Of a stretch of DNA of 52,296 bases, positions 44,812 through 52,296 are shown in pieces. Location: contig NZ_AJXL01000013.1 in assembly GCF_000264055.1 (NCBI RefSeq), forward strand, positions 1 to 52,296, given 5' to 3'. The first letter of the stretch is position 1. The number at the start of each line of letters is the position of its first letter. A model generated the notes under the pieces. It saw only the letters and a list, made by a program, of their open reading frames with translations, ran no database searches and was not told the DNA's origin. The DNA comes from Flavobacterium sp. ACAM 123 (GTDB lineage: Bacteria; Bacteroidota; Bacteroidia; Flavobacteriales; Flavobacteriaceae). Both the position numbers and the translations under genes were made by a program.

Positions 44812-46255
44812 CTTTTGTTAATTTATTAATTGTTTGTGTGTTGCCCATTCCTTTTCTTGTCATCGCTCCCCATTTCTTCTTTTTATTGAAGTAGTAATCA
44901 ATATTTCCCATTACAGCTGAATACAGAATAAAAGGATGGATGACCAAAGGCTCTGTGAAAGAAATCATAACCATTTTTAATCCTGAACCTTTTTTTTTGT
45001 ATTGATGGTAGGTAAGCTCCTCAGAAATAATTGCGATTATCGAAAATAATACTGTGAATAAGTAAGCTCCTAATACAAATGCAATGGTGTAATCCCATCT
45101 GACTTTACCGAAAAAAATAAGAAATCCAAAATAGAACAGACCAATGATTTCTATTATCGGAGCCAGTCTTTCAAATAAAAACCAATAGGGATAACTTAGG
45201 AGTCCCATGGCACCATATCTCTTGTTTAAACCAATTTTTCTATGTTTTCTCAGTGTTTCTATAGTACCGCGAGTCCATCGGTTTCTTTGAGAGATAAACG
45301 TTTTATAGTTATCAGGAGCTTCAGTCCAACAAAGCGGATCTGGAATATAGGCAACTTTATATTTTGTTTTGTTTTCTTTCTCTTCCATGTACCGTCTCAT
45401 ACGCACAATAATTTCCATGTCTTCTCCCACAGTATGCACATCATAACCGCCCACTTCAATTGCTATCTTTTTATCAAATAATCCAAAAGCACCAGAAATC
45501 ACAAGCAATCCATTTAGTCTACTCCATGCCATTCTTCCCAGTAAAAAAGCTCGTAAATATTCCAGAATCTGACCTTGCACCATCTTGTTTAGAGGTAGGT
45601 TAACGTCAAGCAATTTACCTTCTTTAATAATACAAGAATTGGCAATTCGGATTACTCCTCCGGCAGCGATAACCTTTGTATCTGTCGTTTCTAAGAAAGG
45701 TTTGATTAATTTGAGTAACGCATCTTCAATCAACAGACAATCTACATCTATACAAGCAACATATTTGTTAGAACTGATATTTAATCCCATATTTAAAGCA
45801 TCAGCTTTTCCTCCATTCACCTTGTCAACAATGATTAATTTTTCAAATGCTGGATTTATTGATTTGAATATCCCGCCCCTTAGTGGTTGTGTAGGTATTT
45901 GTTCATTGATAAGGAAGTCTACTTTTACTAGATCATAGGCTTCTATAAGTTTCTCGAGGCTATCATCTTTACTACCGTCATTTACAATAATTACATCATA
46001 ATTAGCATAATGACAAGATAGCAACGACCTTACATTCTCAATAATATTTAAACTCTCATTATACGCCGGGGCAATAATAGAAATTGAAGGGGAAATGTTT
46101 GAGGATAAAATTTTGTTATAGTTGACAAAGCTATTCTTTTTCATGTACCCAATACTCTCGATTACCGATATAATCCCTAGTATAATATAAGACCCTATAA
46201 GCAAAGACCCATAGAGGAAAAACAAGAAGCGAATAACAAGGATCGAATTTTGCAT
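44783..46255 (-). CDS. GT2 family processive glycosyltransferase (polysaccharide synthase)
   Basis: The 490-residue inner-membrane protein has an N-terminal helix (ILVIRFLFFLYGSLLIGSYI), a cytoplasmic GT-A domain and three or four C-terminal helices, the plan of PgaC, BcsA and hyaluronan synthases. Catalytic motifs are visible: SIIAPAYNES, VNDGSKDD, the metal-binding DVD (ACIDVDCLL), the general base aspartate in VGEDMEI and the QRNRW signature of processive enzymes. It would polymerise a sugar and pass it through the membrane. There is no PilZ domain, so activation by c-di-GMP is not indicated from this protein. It lies 12 bases after the HEAT-repeat gene and overlaps the sulfatase gene. Confidence 0.92.
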   Translation of the reverse strand: MQNSILVIRFLFFLYGSLLIGSYIILGIISVIESIGYMKKNSFVNYNKILSSNISPSISIIAPAYNESLNIIENVRSLLSCHYANYDVIIVNDGSKDDSLEKLIEAYDLVKVDFLINEQIPTQPLRGGIFKSINPAFEKLIIVDKVNGGKADALNMGLNISSNKYVACIDVDCLLIEDALLKLIKPFLETTDTKVIAAGGVIRIANSCIIKEGKLLDVNLPLNKMVQGQILEYLRAFLLGRMAWSRLNGLLVISGAFGLFDKKIAIEVGGYDVHTVGEDMEIIVRMRRYMEEKENKTKYKVAYIPDPLCWTEAPDNYKTFISQRNRWTRGTIETLRKHRKIGLNKRYGAMGLLSYPYWFLFERLAPIIEIIGLFYFGFLIFFGKVRWDYTIAFVLGAYLFTVLFSIIAIISEELTYHQYKKKGSGLKMVMISFTEPLVIHPFILYSAVMGNIDYYFNKKKKWGAMTRKGMGNTQTINKLTKDGENREKSE

Positions 46256-46267
46256 TTATAAAAATAA

Positions 46268-47374
46268 TTAATTGGATTCTACGTAATTAATAATTTTAAT
46301 AAATTCAGGGTCGATAGATATGTCCTTGAAAGTATTGAAATCGTCAAGACTTATTTTTTTTAAGATTTTAATCGCTGCGAATTTAATTTCGAAATTAGGA
46401 TTTAAGATATTATCCACAATAAATGGCTTGTCGTCTAATTCGTAAGTGCTTTCCATCATCGTGAAAAAAGCGATTTGTTCTTCTAATTCAAGTATGTTAA
46501 AATTGTTCTTTAAGTCAAGCTTTGCTTCGATAATATCGAGGTGATTGATAACATGGATTACTTCAACCCGTACATTTACATTTGGGTGCTGTAAAAGCGC
46601 GATAAGTTCTTCTTTTACTATATATTGGTTGTAGATTTTCGCCAGTTTTAGAGAAAAAAAGACCACAGACTCGTTTGGTGATTTCAACCAGGACGATATA
46701 TCTGAAATTTCCTGAGTTTTAGATAACTGTAGTACTTCAAGTAACTGGATTTGATCCCATTCTGAAATTGGTGTTTTTATTTCATTCAAAAAGTCCAGAC
46801 CTTTAAAGTGAAATAAATTAACGAGATACAATTGCATTTGACTCCGCACTTCACTTTTAGGGTGATTTATATGTTCTTTAACTAAATGTTGGACTTCTGC
46901 CACTTCAAAAAGGGTAAGTTCCCTTAGTCCTTCAGCAATCAAATTCCATTTTCTGCTTTTTATTTTGGAAAGAGTATATTCTTTCAGCCCAATTTGAATG
47001 TAAAGCTTATTTATTGCTGCGGCCATTTCCCCAGAAATCTCATAGTCTAGTTTTAACATTGTACCAATTAGGATATCCTTCCTATATGCTTTGCTTGTTT
47101 CTTTTTTTAATTCTTCAATGATTACTTGTTGATCTGAACTAATTTCTTCAGTATTATCATCACCGGAATATAAATAAGTGATAACAGCAGTTTCAAATTC
47201 TTTTTCTAACTTGTTTTTTGACTTTTCATTTCTGCGTAAAGTACTTCTTAAATATTTCAAGTAGATGATGACTGTAATAACTAAGAAAAATAATATGCCT
47301 ATGAAAATCCAAACCAATTCAACGATTAAATCAGATTCTTTAAAAAGTTCAATAAAATAATTAAAGGGAATCAT
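46268..47374 (-). CDS. membrane-anchored HEAT-repeat protein
   Basis: The 368-residue protein has one N-terminal membrane helix (LVWIFIGILFFLVITVIIYL), a coiled-coil stretch (about 48-70) and then alpha-alpha repeats to the end; HEAT-like units include AEGLRELTLFEVAEVQHLV, NHPKSEVRSQMQLYLVNLF and ALLQHPNVNVRVEVIHVINH. The topology puts the repeats in the cytoplasm. HEAT repeats serve as protein-binding scaffolds. It lies five bases after the response regulator gene and 12 before the GT2 gene, so it may link the regulator to the synthase. No catalytic residue is seen. Confidence 0.85.
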   Translation of the reverse strand: MIPFNYFIELFKESDLIVELVWIFIGILFFLVITVIIYLKYLRSTLRRNEKSKNKLEKEFETAVITYLYSGDDNTEEISSDQQVIIEELKKETSKAYRKDILIGTMLKLDYEISGEMAAAINKLYIQIGLKEYTLSKIKSRKWNLIAEGLRELTLFEVAEVQHLVKEHINHPKSEVRSQMQLYLVNLFHFKGLDFLNEIKTPISEWDQIQLLEVLQLSKTQEISDISSWLKSPNESVVFFSLKLAKIYNQYIVKEELIALLQHPNVNVRVEVIHVINHLDIIEAKLDLKNNFNILELEEQIAFFTMMESTYELDDKPFIVDNILNPNFEIKFAAIKILKKISLDDFNTFKDISIDPEFIKIINYVESN

Positions 47375-47379
47375 ATTAG

Positions 47380-47739
47380 TTAACGTAATATTCGCTTTAC
47401 ACGATTCATCAATTCATTGGGACTAAATGGTTTACTCATAAAATCATTAGCTCCTAATTTGAAGGCTTTAAGAACTATTTCTTCCTGGCCTGATGCTGAA
47501 AAAACAATGATGGGGGTTTTGTAGTTCAATTTATTGCGTACGTGACTAATTACTTCTAATCCACTGATAAACGGCATCATAATATCCGTTAAAATCAATT
47601 GAGGGTTGTGTTCTTCAATTAACGCTATCGTTTCTCTTCCATTTTCTGCAATTAAAAGCTCATATCCTTCTTTTTCTAATCGAAACTTAAGCAGTAACGA
47701 TAACATGGAATTATCTTCAGCGAGTAAAACTTTTTTCAT
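47380..47739 (-). CDS. single-domain response regulator (CheY-like)
   Basis: The 119-residue protein is only a receiver domain: acidic pair E8-D9, phosphoacceptor D52 in LILTDIMMPF, switch serine S81 in FSASG and K103 in SKPF are all in place. No DNA-binding or enzymatic output domain follows. Such regulators act by protein contact. It is the first gene of the operon, five bases before the HEAT-repeat gene, so the HEAT protein or the synthase is the likely target. No kinase gene lies nearby; phosphorylation must come from elsewhere. Confidence 0.93.
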   Translation of the reverse strand: MKKVLLAEDNSMLSLLLKFRLEKEGYELLIAENGRETIALIEEHNPQLILTDIMMPFISGLEVISHVRNKLNYKTPIIVFSASGQEEIVLKAFKLGANDFMSKPFSPNELMNRVKRILR

Positions 47740-48110
47740 GTAAATTTAGTATAATACCGTTAACTCAATATGGATTAATTATTCTACTATTGTATACGTA
47801 ATGGTTACCGTTTCGGTTTTTATTATTCTAAATAAGTATTGATCTTATTTATAAAACATTCAATTCAATTCAAATAATTTATTCTCAAAAACATAGAATA
47901 GATTTATTATTTATTTAATGCGAAATTAGTGTAATTTTCTTTATAAAAAACGATTAAGAGCTAAATATATAGGTGAAAGACATTCAAAATCTATTTAGAT
48001 CAGAATCAAAGTGTTAAATAATGGGTTTTTAGTTTTTCTGCCATTTCAACATGAAAAACAGAGGGAAATACAGCGAAAACAGGTAGTGTACAGTGGTAGT
48101 GAATTTTACA
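47740..48110 (-). other. 371-base promoter region of the exopolysaccharide operon
   Basis: The region is very AT-rich and contains no credible gene. I found no TAnnTTTG box on the minus strand within it, so the operon may depend on another sigma factor or an activator. The tandem word ATTCAATTCAATTCAA occurs at about 47858-47873. Confidence 0.45.
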
Positions 48111-48875
48111 TTAAAACCCTTCAAAAACGCCCAACCCAAAGAGTGCAAAATCATATTTGACAGGATCGTTCGGGTCGATTTTTCGCAGTTTAAAGTCCAA
48201 TTCAGCTACTGCTTTACCGTCGTTTTGTTTCCGGGTTAGCAATCCTAGTTTTCGGGCGACATTACCGGAATGGACGTCTAAAGGGCAGGATAGAACTGCT
48301 GGAGGAATACTCTTCCATATTCCTAAGTCAACTCCTTTACTGTCTTGGCGACACATCCACCTCAAAAACATATTAATCCTTTTTGCCGCAGAGCCATTCA
48401 AGGGATCTGACACGTGTTTTTGACTCCGATATTGGTGCGGAATCTCAAAAAATATTTTCTTAAACTCAGAGATGCTTTTTTGCATCGATGCGGGCTCTTG
48501 ATGTTTGGAGAAAACAGCTTCGAGTCCGTCGTGGTTTTGGTAGATGTTTTGGAGACTTTTTATAAAACTGCTAAAATCTTGTCCGTTAAAAGTACGATGT
48601 ACAAAAGTCTCGAGCCTTTGTAAATCATCGTTAGAATGTGACATTACAAAGTCAAAGGGAGCATTTCCCATCAAATCAATCATGCGATGGGAGTTTTTGA
48701 TAATCATGGTACGGTTTCCCCAGGCAATTGTTGCACTTAGAAAACCCGCGATTTCAACATCTTCTTTTCGAGTAAAAAGATGCGGTATTTGTACTGGATC
48801 ACTTTCAATGAAATCGAGTGTGTTGTATTGAAGTACTTTTTCGTCGAGAAAATTTTTAAGTTCTGATTTCTTCAT
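48111..48875 (-). CDS. TIGR02757 family protein (HhH-GPD-like, unknown function)
   Basis: The 254-residue protein carries stretches characteristic of the TIGR02757 family in Bacteroidota and some other phyla: GFLSATIAWGNRTMIIKN, FVHRTFNGQDF, NMFLRWMCRQDSKGVDLGIW and PLDVHSGNVARKLGLL. The last parts, with a conserved aspartate and histidine, resemble the helix-hairpin-helix fold of DNA glycosylases, so a nucleic-acid role is possible but unproved. No signal peptide. It precedes nothing in obvious functional relation; the LolD-type ATPase gene is 158 bases upstream on the same strand. Confidence 0.85.
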   Translation of the reverse strand: MKKSELKNFLDEKVLQYNTLDFIESDPVQIPHLFTRKEDVEIAGFLSATIAWGNRTMIIKNSHRMIDLMGNAPFDFVMSHSNDDLQRLETFVHRTFNGQDFSSFIKSLQNIYQNHDGLEAVFSKHQEPASMQKSISEFKKIFFEIPHQYRSQKHVSDPLNGSAAKRINMFLRWMCRQDSKGVDLGIWKSIPPAVLSCPLDVHSGNVARKLGLLTRKQNDGKAVAELDFKLRKIDPNDPVKYDFALFGLGVFEGF

Positions 48876-49033
48876 TGTGGGAATCGGATAACATGGATTA
48901 AAACAGGTTTACTCAAATTGTGGAAAAATTACTACTGATAGCAAATAAGCTTAGCCCAGATAGAAGTGAAAATCCTTTTTATCTCGTTTTAGGACGAGGT
49001 AAAAAGATTGTAGCGCATAGCTGGAAACAGCTC

Positions 49034-49696
49034 CTAATTACTAATTTGGCCATCAACCATCACCAGTTTTCTGTCGGCCATATTAGCGAGTTCCTCATTA
49101 TGGGTTACAATGACAAACGTTTGACCAAATTCATCTCGCAATTTGAAAAACAATTGGTGCAAGTTTTCTGCAGATGCGGTGTCAAGATTACCAGAAGGCT
49201 CATCTGCAAATATGATCGCGGGTTTATTTATCAATGCGCGGGCCACGGCTACTCGTTGTTGTTCCCCTCCAGAAAGTTCATTGGGTTTATGGTTAAGTCT
49301 ATGCGATAGACCAAGAAAATCTAATAATTTCTTCGCTTCGGTTTCGGTTTCTTGTTTGGGCTTATTAGCTATAAAGGCAGGAATACATACGTTTTCTAAT
49401 GCCGTAAATTCAGGTAGCAATTGATGAAATTGAAAGATAAAACCGAGATTCAAATTTCTAAATTTAGACAGGTTTTTATCATTCATAGTAAGAATGTCTT
49501 CATTATTGATGCGCAATTCTATTTCCTTTTCTACCGAAGGCTTGTCTAATGTTCCAAGGATTTGTAAAAGAGTTGTTTTACCTGCTCCAGAAGCTCCGAC
49601 AATAGAAACAATTTCCCCTTGTTTAATATGCAAATCTACTCCTTTTAAAACATGGAGTTGGTCGTAATATTTGTGCAAATTTTTGGCATATATCAT
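49034..49696 (-). CDS. ABC transporter ATP-binding protein, LolD/MacB type
   Basis: The 220-residue ATPase has Walker [13 protein letters not shown]-loop [16 protein letters not shown], signature [15 protein letters not shown], Walker [13 protein letters not shown] and H-loop VTHNEE. These match the LolD/FtsE/MacB branch that powers lipoprotein release or other mechanotransmission transporters at the inner membrane. The permease gene is not nearby, which is common for LolD in Bacteroidota. The start codon ATG fits the conserved [11 protein letters not shown]. Confidence 0.92.
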   Translation of the reverse strand: MIYAKNLHKYYDQLHVLKGVDLHIKQGEIVSIVGASGAGKTTLLQILGTLDKPSVEKEIELRINNEDILTMNDKNLSKFRNLNLGFIFQFHQLLPEFTALENVCIPAFIANKPKQETETEAKKLLDFLGLSHRLNHKPNELSGGEQQRVAVARALINKPAIIFADEPSGNLDTASAENLHQLFFKLRDEFGQTFVIVTHNEELANMADRKLVMVDGQISN

Positions 49697-49818
49697 AAGA
49701 AGCTATTTCTGCAAAGAAACAAAGATTTAAATGAATATTAAATGGCTGACAAAATAATTTTCATGAGACAAACTATAAAATTTAGTTAATAAGAAATAAG
49801 GGAGTCTGTTTAATAGCC

Positions 49819-49826
49819 TAAATTTG
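49819..49826 (+). promoter_or_regulatory. possible -7 box upstream of msrA
   Basis: TAAATTTG matches TAnnTTTG but lies about 118 bases before the ATG and has no clear -33 element. A small hairpin (GAGGT/ACCTC) at 49907-49922 lies between it and the gene. Confidence 0.3.
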
Positions 49827-49943
49827 ATTTATAATGTTATCTTGGTAATAGGTATATTAGAGTTGAACTGATCATACTGTTAATTGCCTATTAGTTGAAA
49901 TAAAAACGAGGTTGTTTTACCTCAAATTAAGAAATCGAATACA

Positions 49944-50492
49944 ATGGAAAATCAAGAAGGAATAGAAGTGACTACGTTAGCAGGAGGTTGTTTTTGGTGT
50001 ACAGAGGCCGTTTTTTTAGAATTAGAGGGTGTGCACTCTGTCATTTCAGGTTATATTGGCGGCAAGACGGTTGATCCAAGCTATAGGGAAATATGCAATG
50101 GAGATACGGGCCATGCAGAAGCAATCGAGATTAGTTTTGATGCTGAAAAAATTTCATTTGGCGAACTATTAGAAATATTTTTTGCCACACACGACCCGAC
50201 GACACTGAACCGTCAAGGCAATGATGTAGGAACGCAGTATCGTAGTGAAGTTTTTTATCATAACGAGGAACAGAAAAAGACAGCGGAAGAATATATTGAT
50301 TTAATGACGGCTGAGGATACTTTTGGGAAGCGTATTGTAACCAAGATTTCGTCAACGTCTAAATTTTATAAAGCAGAAGAGGTACATCAAAACTATTATA
50401 ATGATAACAAGTCTCAAGGTTACTGCTCGTATATCATAACACCTAAAATAGACAAATTAAAGAAAGTTTATAAAGATAAACTTAAAAAATAA
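49944..50492 (+). CDS. msrA: peptide-methionine (S)-S-oxide reductase
   Basis: The 182-residue enzyme repairs oxidised methionine in proteins. The catalytic cysteine is C16 in the motif GGCFWCTEAVF; other family motifs are GYIGGKTVDPSY, CNGDTGHAEAIEI, HDPTTLNRQGNDVGTQYRS and HQNYYNDN. No signal peptide, so cytoplasmic. Its stop overlaps the ATG of the next gene (TAATG), indicating translational coupling with a small membrane protein. Confidence 0.96.
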   Translation: MENQEGIEVTTLAGGCFWCTEAVFLELEGVHSVISGYIGGKTVDPSYREICNGDTGHAEAIEISFDAEKISFGELLEIFFATHDPTTLNRQGNDVGTQYRSEVFYHNEEQKKTAEEYIDLMTAEDTFGKRIVTKISSTSKFYKAEEVHQNYYNDNKSQGYCSYIITPKIDKLKKVYKDKLKK

Positions 50493-50791
50493 TGGAGAAA
50501 GAGGTCAGCGAGGTGAATGCAAAGATTAAAAATAAAAATTTAGTTTTAGGTATTTTGTTTGACGGCATAGGAATGCTTTCTTTTACGGTGCCCATGGTTG
50601 GTGAGTTTTCAGATATTATTTGGGCACCTATAGCTGCTTATTTGATGACCACAATGTATAAAGGAACAGCAGGGAAAGTAGGAGGAGTGGTAACATTTCT
50701 TGAAGAAATATTTCCTTTTACGGATTTTATTCCCTCGTTTACGCTAATGTGGTTTTACAATTATGTGATAAAAAAAGGGAGTGGAAGTTAA
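50492..50791 (+). CDS. small membrane protein coupled to msrA, 99 aa
   Basis: The protein has two hydrophobic segments (LVLGILFDGIGMLSFTVPMV and FTDFIPSFTLMWFYNYVI) and a middle helix (IIWAPIAAYLMTTMYKG). Similar small proteins occur in Flavobacterium next to msrA or alone, without known function. Its ATG overlaps the msrA stop, so the two are made together. It converges with the minus-strand gene at 50798 with only a six-base gap and no terminator visible. Confidence 0.75.
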   Translation: MEKEVSEVNAKIKNKNLVLGILFDGIGMLSFTVPMVGEFSDIIWAPIAAYLMTTMYKGTAGKVGGVVTFLEEIFPFTDFIPSFTLMWFYNYVIKKGSGS

Positions 50792-50797
50792 GTTTGT

Positions 50798-51100
50798 TTA
50801 TTCCTTAAATAGGAAACCTAGTCCCATATTTTTCAGCATTTTTTTCTCGAATGCCCAAAAGAATTTAAATTGTCCCAATAGCGCTCCGATTAATACCAAA
50901 AGTACTTGGTATAGGGGAAAAATAATAAGTAACCGAACAGGTGTGTACCAGAATCCAAAGTCTTCTTCCATAATTCCCAACCAAAAGCAAGCAGGTTTTG
51001 ACAACCAGGCCGAAGTAGAACCAGTTATCGCAAAGACGATAAATATAATTACAAGTTGAAAATTGGATGTAATTTTCCAACGCTTTTTTAGTCCCTTCAT
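50798..51100 (-). CDS. small membrane protein, DUF6787-like, 100 aa
   Basis: The protein has two membrane helices (FQLVIIFIVFAITGSTSAWL and LLIIFPLYQVLLVLIGALLG) and the terminal motif FFWAFEKKMLKNMGL. From memory this matches a Bacteroidota family (DUF6787) of unknown role; the family number is recalled, not checked. It has its own -7 box 18 bases upstream. Confidence 0.72.
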   Translation of the reverse strand: MKGLKKRWKITSNFQLVIIFIVFAITGSTSAWLSKPACFWLGIMEEDFGFWYTPVRLLIIFPLYQVLLVLIGALLGQFKFFWAFEKKMLKNMGLGFLFKE

Positions 51101-51118
51101 TTTTATTTATAATGATTA

Positions 51119-51126
51119 CAAATATA
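51119..51126 (-). promoter_or_regulatory. -7 promoter box of the DUF6787-like gene
   Basis: On the minus strand TATATTTG, matching TAnnTTTG, 18 bases before the ATG. The site lies just past the stop of the upstream DUF6146-like gene. Confidence 0.45.
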
Positions 51127-51132
51127 GTAACA

Positions 51133-51570
51133 TTATCTTGGAGGAACATAACCAAAAAGTTTTTGTTTGTAGGTATTTTGAAAATAGACCATATAGTTAT
51201 AAATTAAATAATTTACCTCATATCCATAATCAACATTTTGATCGTAATTAATGGTCATTTCGTAAAGATTTGCATTGTAGCGAAACGGCTGTATTACCCT
51301 GCTGTTCCATTCGCGAATCCACAACCGATTTTTGTTTTCTAAAAAGGACTGAGAGTTATAACCGCGCGGTAAAGACTTTGATGCTAACCATGTACTAAAT
51401 CCGTTATCGATAATAATTACTTCATATTCTAATGCGTCATTAGCAATTCTTACTGTATCGTTTGGCATTGAAGGATCTAAACCATCTGCCTTTACAACAG
51501 TATTCTTGACAGAGGTACAATTTATTAACGTAGCCAAAAGAAGAAGTAGGACGTAATATATATATTTCAT
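51133..51570 (-). CDS. DUF6146-like lipoprotein, 145 aa
   Basis: A lipoprotein signal with lipobox cysteine (YYVLLLLLATLINCTS) is followed by a small domain with DALEYEVIIIDNGFSTWLAS, RLWIREWNSRVIQP and GYEVNYLIYNYMVYFQNTYK. This resembles a Bacteroidota-only family, recalled as DUF6146, of unknown function, anchored in the inner or outer membrane. It lies 32 bases upstream of the DUF6787-like gene on the same strand. Confidence 0.78.
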   Translation of the reverse strand: MKYIYYVLLLLLATLINCTSVKNTVVKADGLDPSMPNDTVRIANDALEYEVIIIDNGFSTWLASKSLPRGYNSQSFLENKNRLWIREWNSRVIQPFRYNANLYEMTINYDQNVDYGYEVNYLIYNYMVYFQNTYKQKLFGYVPPR

Positions 51571-51677
51571 GAGGTACTAATTGAATTATAAAACTACAAA
51601 ATTAAATTCTGTAAAGTATGTTTTAATATAATAAAAGCCTGTAATCTGTGAAAATCGGCTTTTGAAAATTATAATTT

Positions 51678-52242
51678 TTATTTCTTTCCAAATAAACTTC
51701 CTAAAGAATCACCTAAGCCTCCGCTATTTTTTTTAAGTGCTTCCACCGCATCAATAACATCGACTTCTCCATCGGCATTTTGATCTAAGCCAAACTTACT
51801 AACATATTTTGAAATAGTATCCATAATTCCACTACTATCGGCTTTACGGGATTTGGCTGCAATGATCTTTATAATCTCAAAGCTAGAATTGTTGGGGTCT
51901 TTTGCTTTTCGCACAAGCGAACTTGAAATTTGTGGTATTAAACGAACTGCTGGTCCTGTGGCCACTTCACTATTTAATCCAAATTTTGCTTCTAAGTTGC
52001 CCGTAAGTTGCTTCGTGATTTTTTGTACGACAGGATTGTATTCCTCCTTAGCATTGTTTACTTAGAATAAATCCGCGAATTGACTTGCGTTGCCGTCTGA
52101 AACTATTTTTTGCAGTTCAGTCAGGATCGTAGTACTAGTTTCATTTATGACTGCTTCGTTTTGATCATTTGGGATAGCATCATTTTTTCACCACTGCTTC
52201 TATTCCAAATTGTTGTGCTAATTGTATTAATTGTTCAAACAT
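51678..52242 (-). pseudogene. decayed DUF937/YidB-like gene
   Basis: The frame can be followed from ATG 52242 (MFEQLIQLAQQFGIEAVVKK). At GTGGTGAAAAAATGA a run of six A leads to a stop; with five A the frame continues as NDAIPNDQNEAVINE. A TAA then breaks it at about 52063 (DLF-stop-VNNAKEEYNP), after which it is open to the end at 51678 (from ATGPAVRLIPQISSSL, then FGLDQNADGEVDVIDAVEAL). The repaired length of about 187 residues and the EF-hand-like NADGEVDVIDA tail match flavobacterial DUF937 proteins. Two lesions make error unlikely; this is probably a real pseudogene. Confidence 0.78.
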
Positions 52243-52296
52243 TTTGACTTTTTTGTGGTTTGAATACAATTCACAAAAAAAGGAAGGTATTAATTA

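Noticed and set aside
47850..47880. ATTCA tandem words as a CRISPR or iteron array
   Set aside because: Only about three copies of a 5-base word, with no spacers; simple AT-rich repeat.
48920..49309. Plus-strand 129-codon open frame
   Set aside because: It mostly lies antisense to the LolD-type ATPase gene, and the product has no recognisable domain.
50781..51059. Plus-strand open frame of 92 codons
   Set aside because: It is antisense to the DUF6787-like gene, whose membrane-protein sequence is far more protein-like.
51590..51606. Possible -7 box upstream of the DUF6146-like gene
   Set aside because: The spacing in CAAAAATTAA is off by one base from the consensus.
1..52296. tRNA, rRNA or insertion sequences
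   Set aside because: No cloverleaf, rRNA-like stretch or transposase frame was recognised by reading; a tRNA or Rfam scan would settle this.

Overview
The window is low-GC, gene-dense bacterial DNA from the phylum Bacteroidota, most likely Flavobacterium or a close relative. The evidence is a SusC/SusD polysaccharide utilisation locus (PUL), -7 promoter boxes of the TAnnTTTG type, weak Shine-Dalgarno sequences, several TTG starts, and lineage-typical proteins (YaiO, TIGR02757, DUF6146-like, Y_Y_Y/LuxR regulator). I see no tRNA, rRNA, CRISPR array or intact insertion sequence.

Layout. (1) 1-6570: end of a YfhO-type membrane protein, a decayed nucleotidyltransferase/small-protein pair, a small membrane protein, a GT4-like glycosyltransferase, a Wzx-like flippase and a small hypothetical protein. 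(2) 6638-9424: uvrA on the minus strand. (3) 9634-28101: a beta-1,3-glucan (laminarin-type) PUL. It holds a propeller/Y_Y_Y/LuxR regulator, then two ruined genes (a GH2-like TIM-barrel enzyme and a PKD/CBM lipoprotein), then SusC, SusD, a surface glycan-binding lipoprotein, a GH16 glucanase whose start is out of frame, a GH3 beta-glucosidase and a second GH16. The intact genes suffice for capture, outer-membrane import and stepwise cleavage of laminarin-like glucan. (4) 28476-41000: housekeeping genes: ECF sigma factor plus a 47-aa protein, an Nth homologue without its Fe-S cluster cysteines, Bcp peroxiredoxin, a large conserved protein of unknown function, an MBL hydrolase, an esterase, a DUF4870-like protein, a dihydroorotase homologue without its HxH metal site, a BatA/VWA protein, a lactonase and a DEAD-box helicase. 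(5) 41101-47739: a tight minus-strand operon in the order response regulator, HEAT-repeat membrane protein, GT2 polysaccharide synthase, LtaS-like alkaline-phosphatase-superfamily enzyme with a frameshifted TPR tail, and YaiO TPR/beta-barrel protein. (6) 48111-52242: TIGR02757 protein, LolD-type ATPase, msrA, small membrane proteins and lipoproteins, and a decayed DUF937/YidB-like gene.

The most interesting unit is the 41101-47739 operon. It has the parts of a synthase-dependent exopolysaccharide secretion system (inner-membrane synthase, periplasmic modifying enzyme, TPR scaffold, outer-membrane barrel), with a single-domain response regulator and a HEAT-repeat membrane protein in front instead of a recognisable PilZ/c-di-GMP module. 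One-base slips in homopolymers recur: the GH16 start, the sulfatase-TPR junction, the YidB-like gene and the GH2-like signal peptide. They are either real decay or phase switching, or they are sequencing errors.
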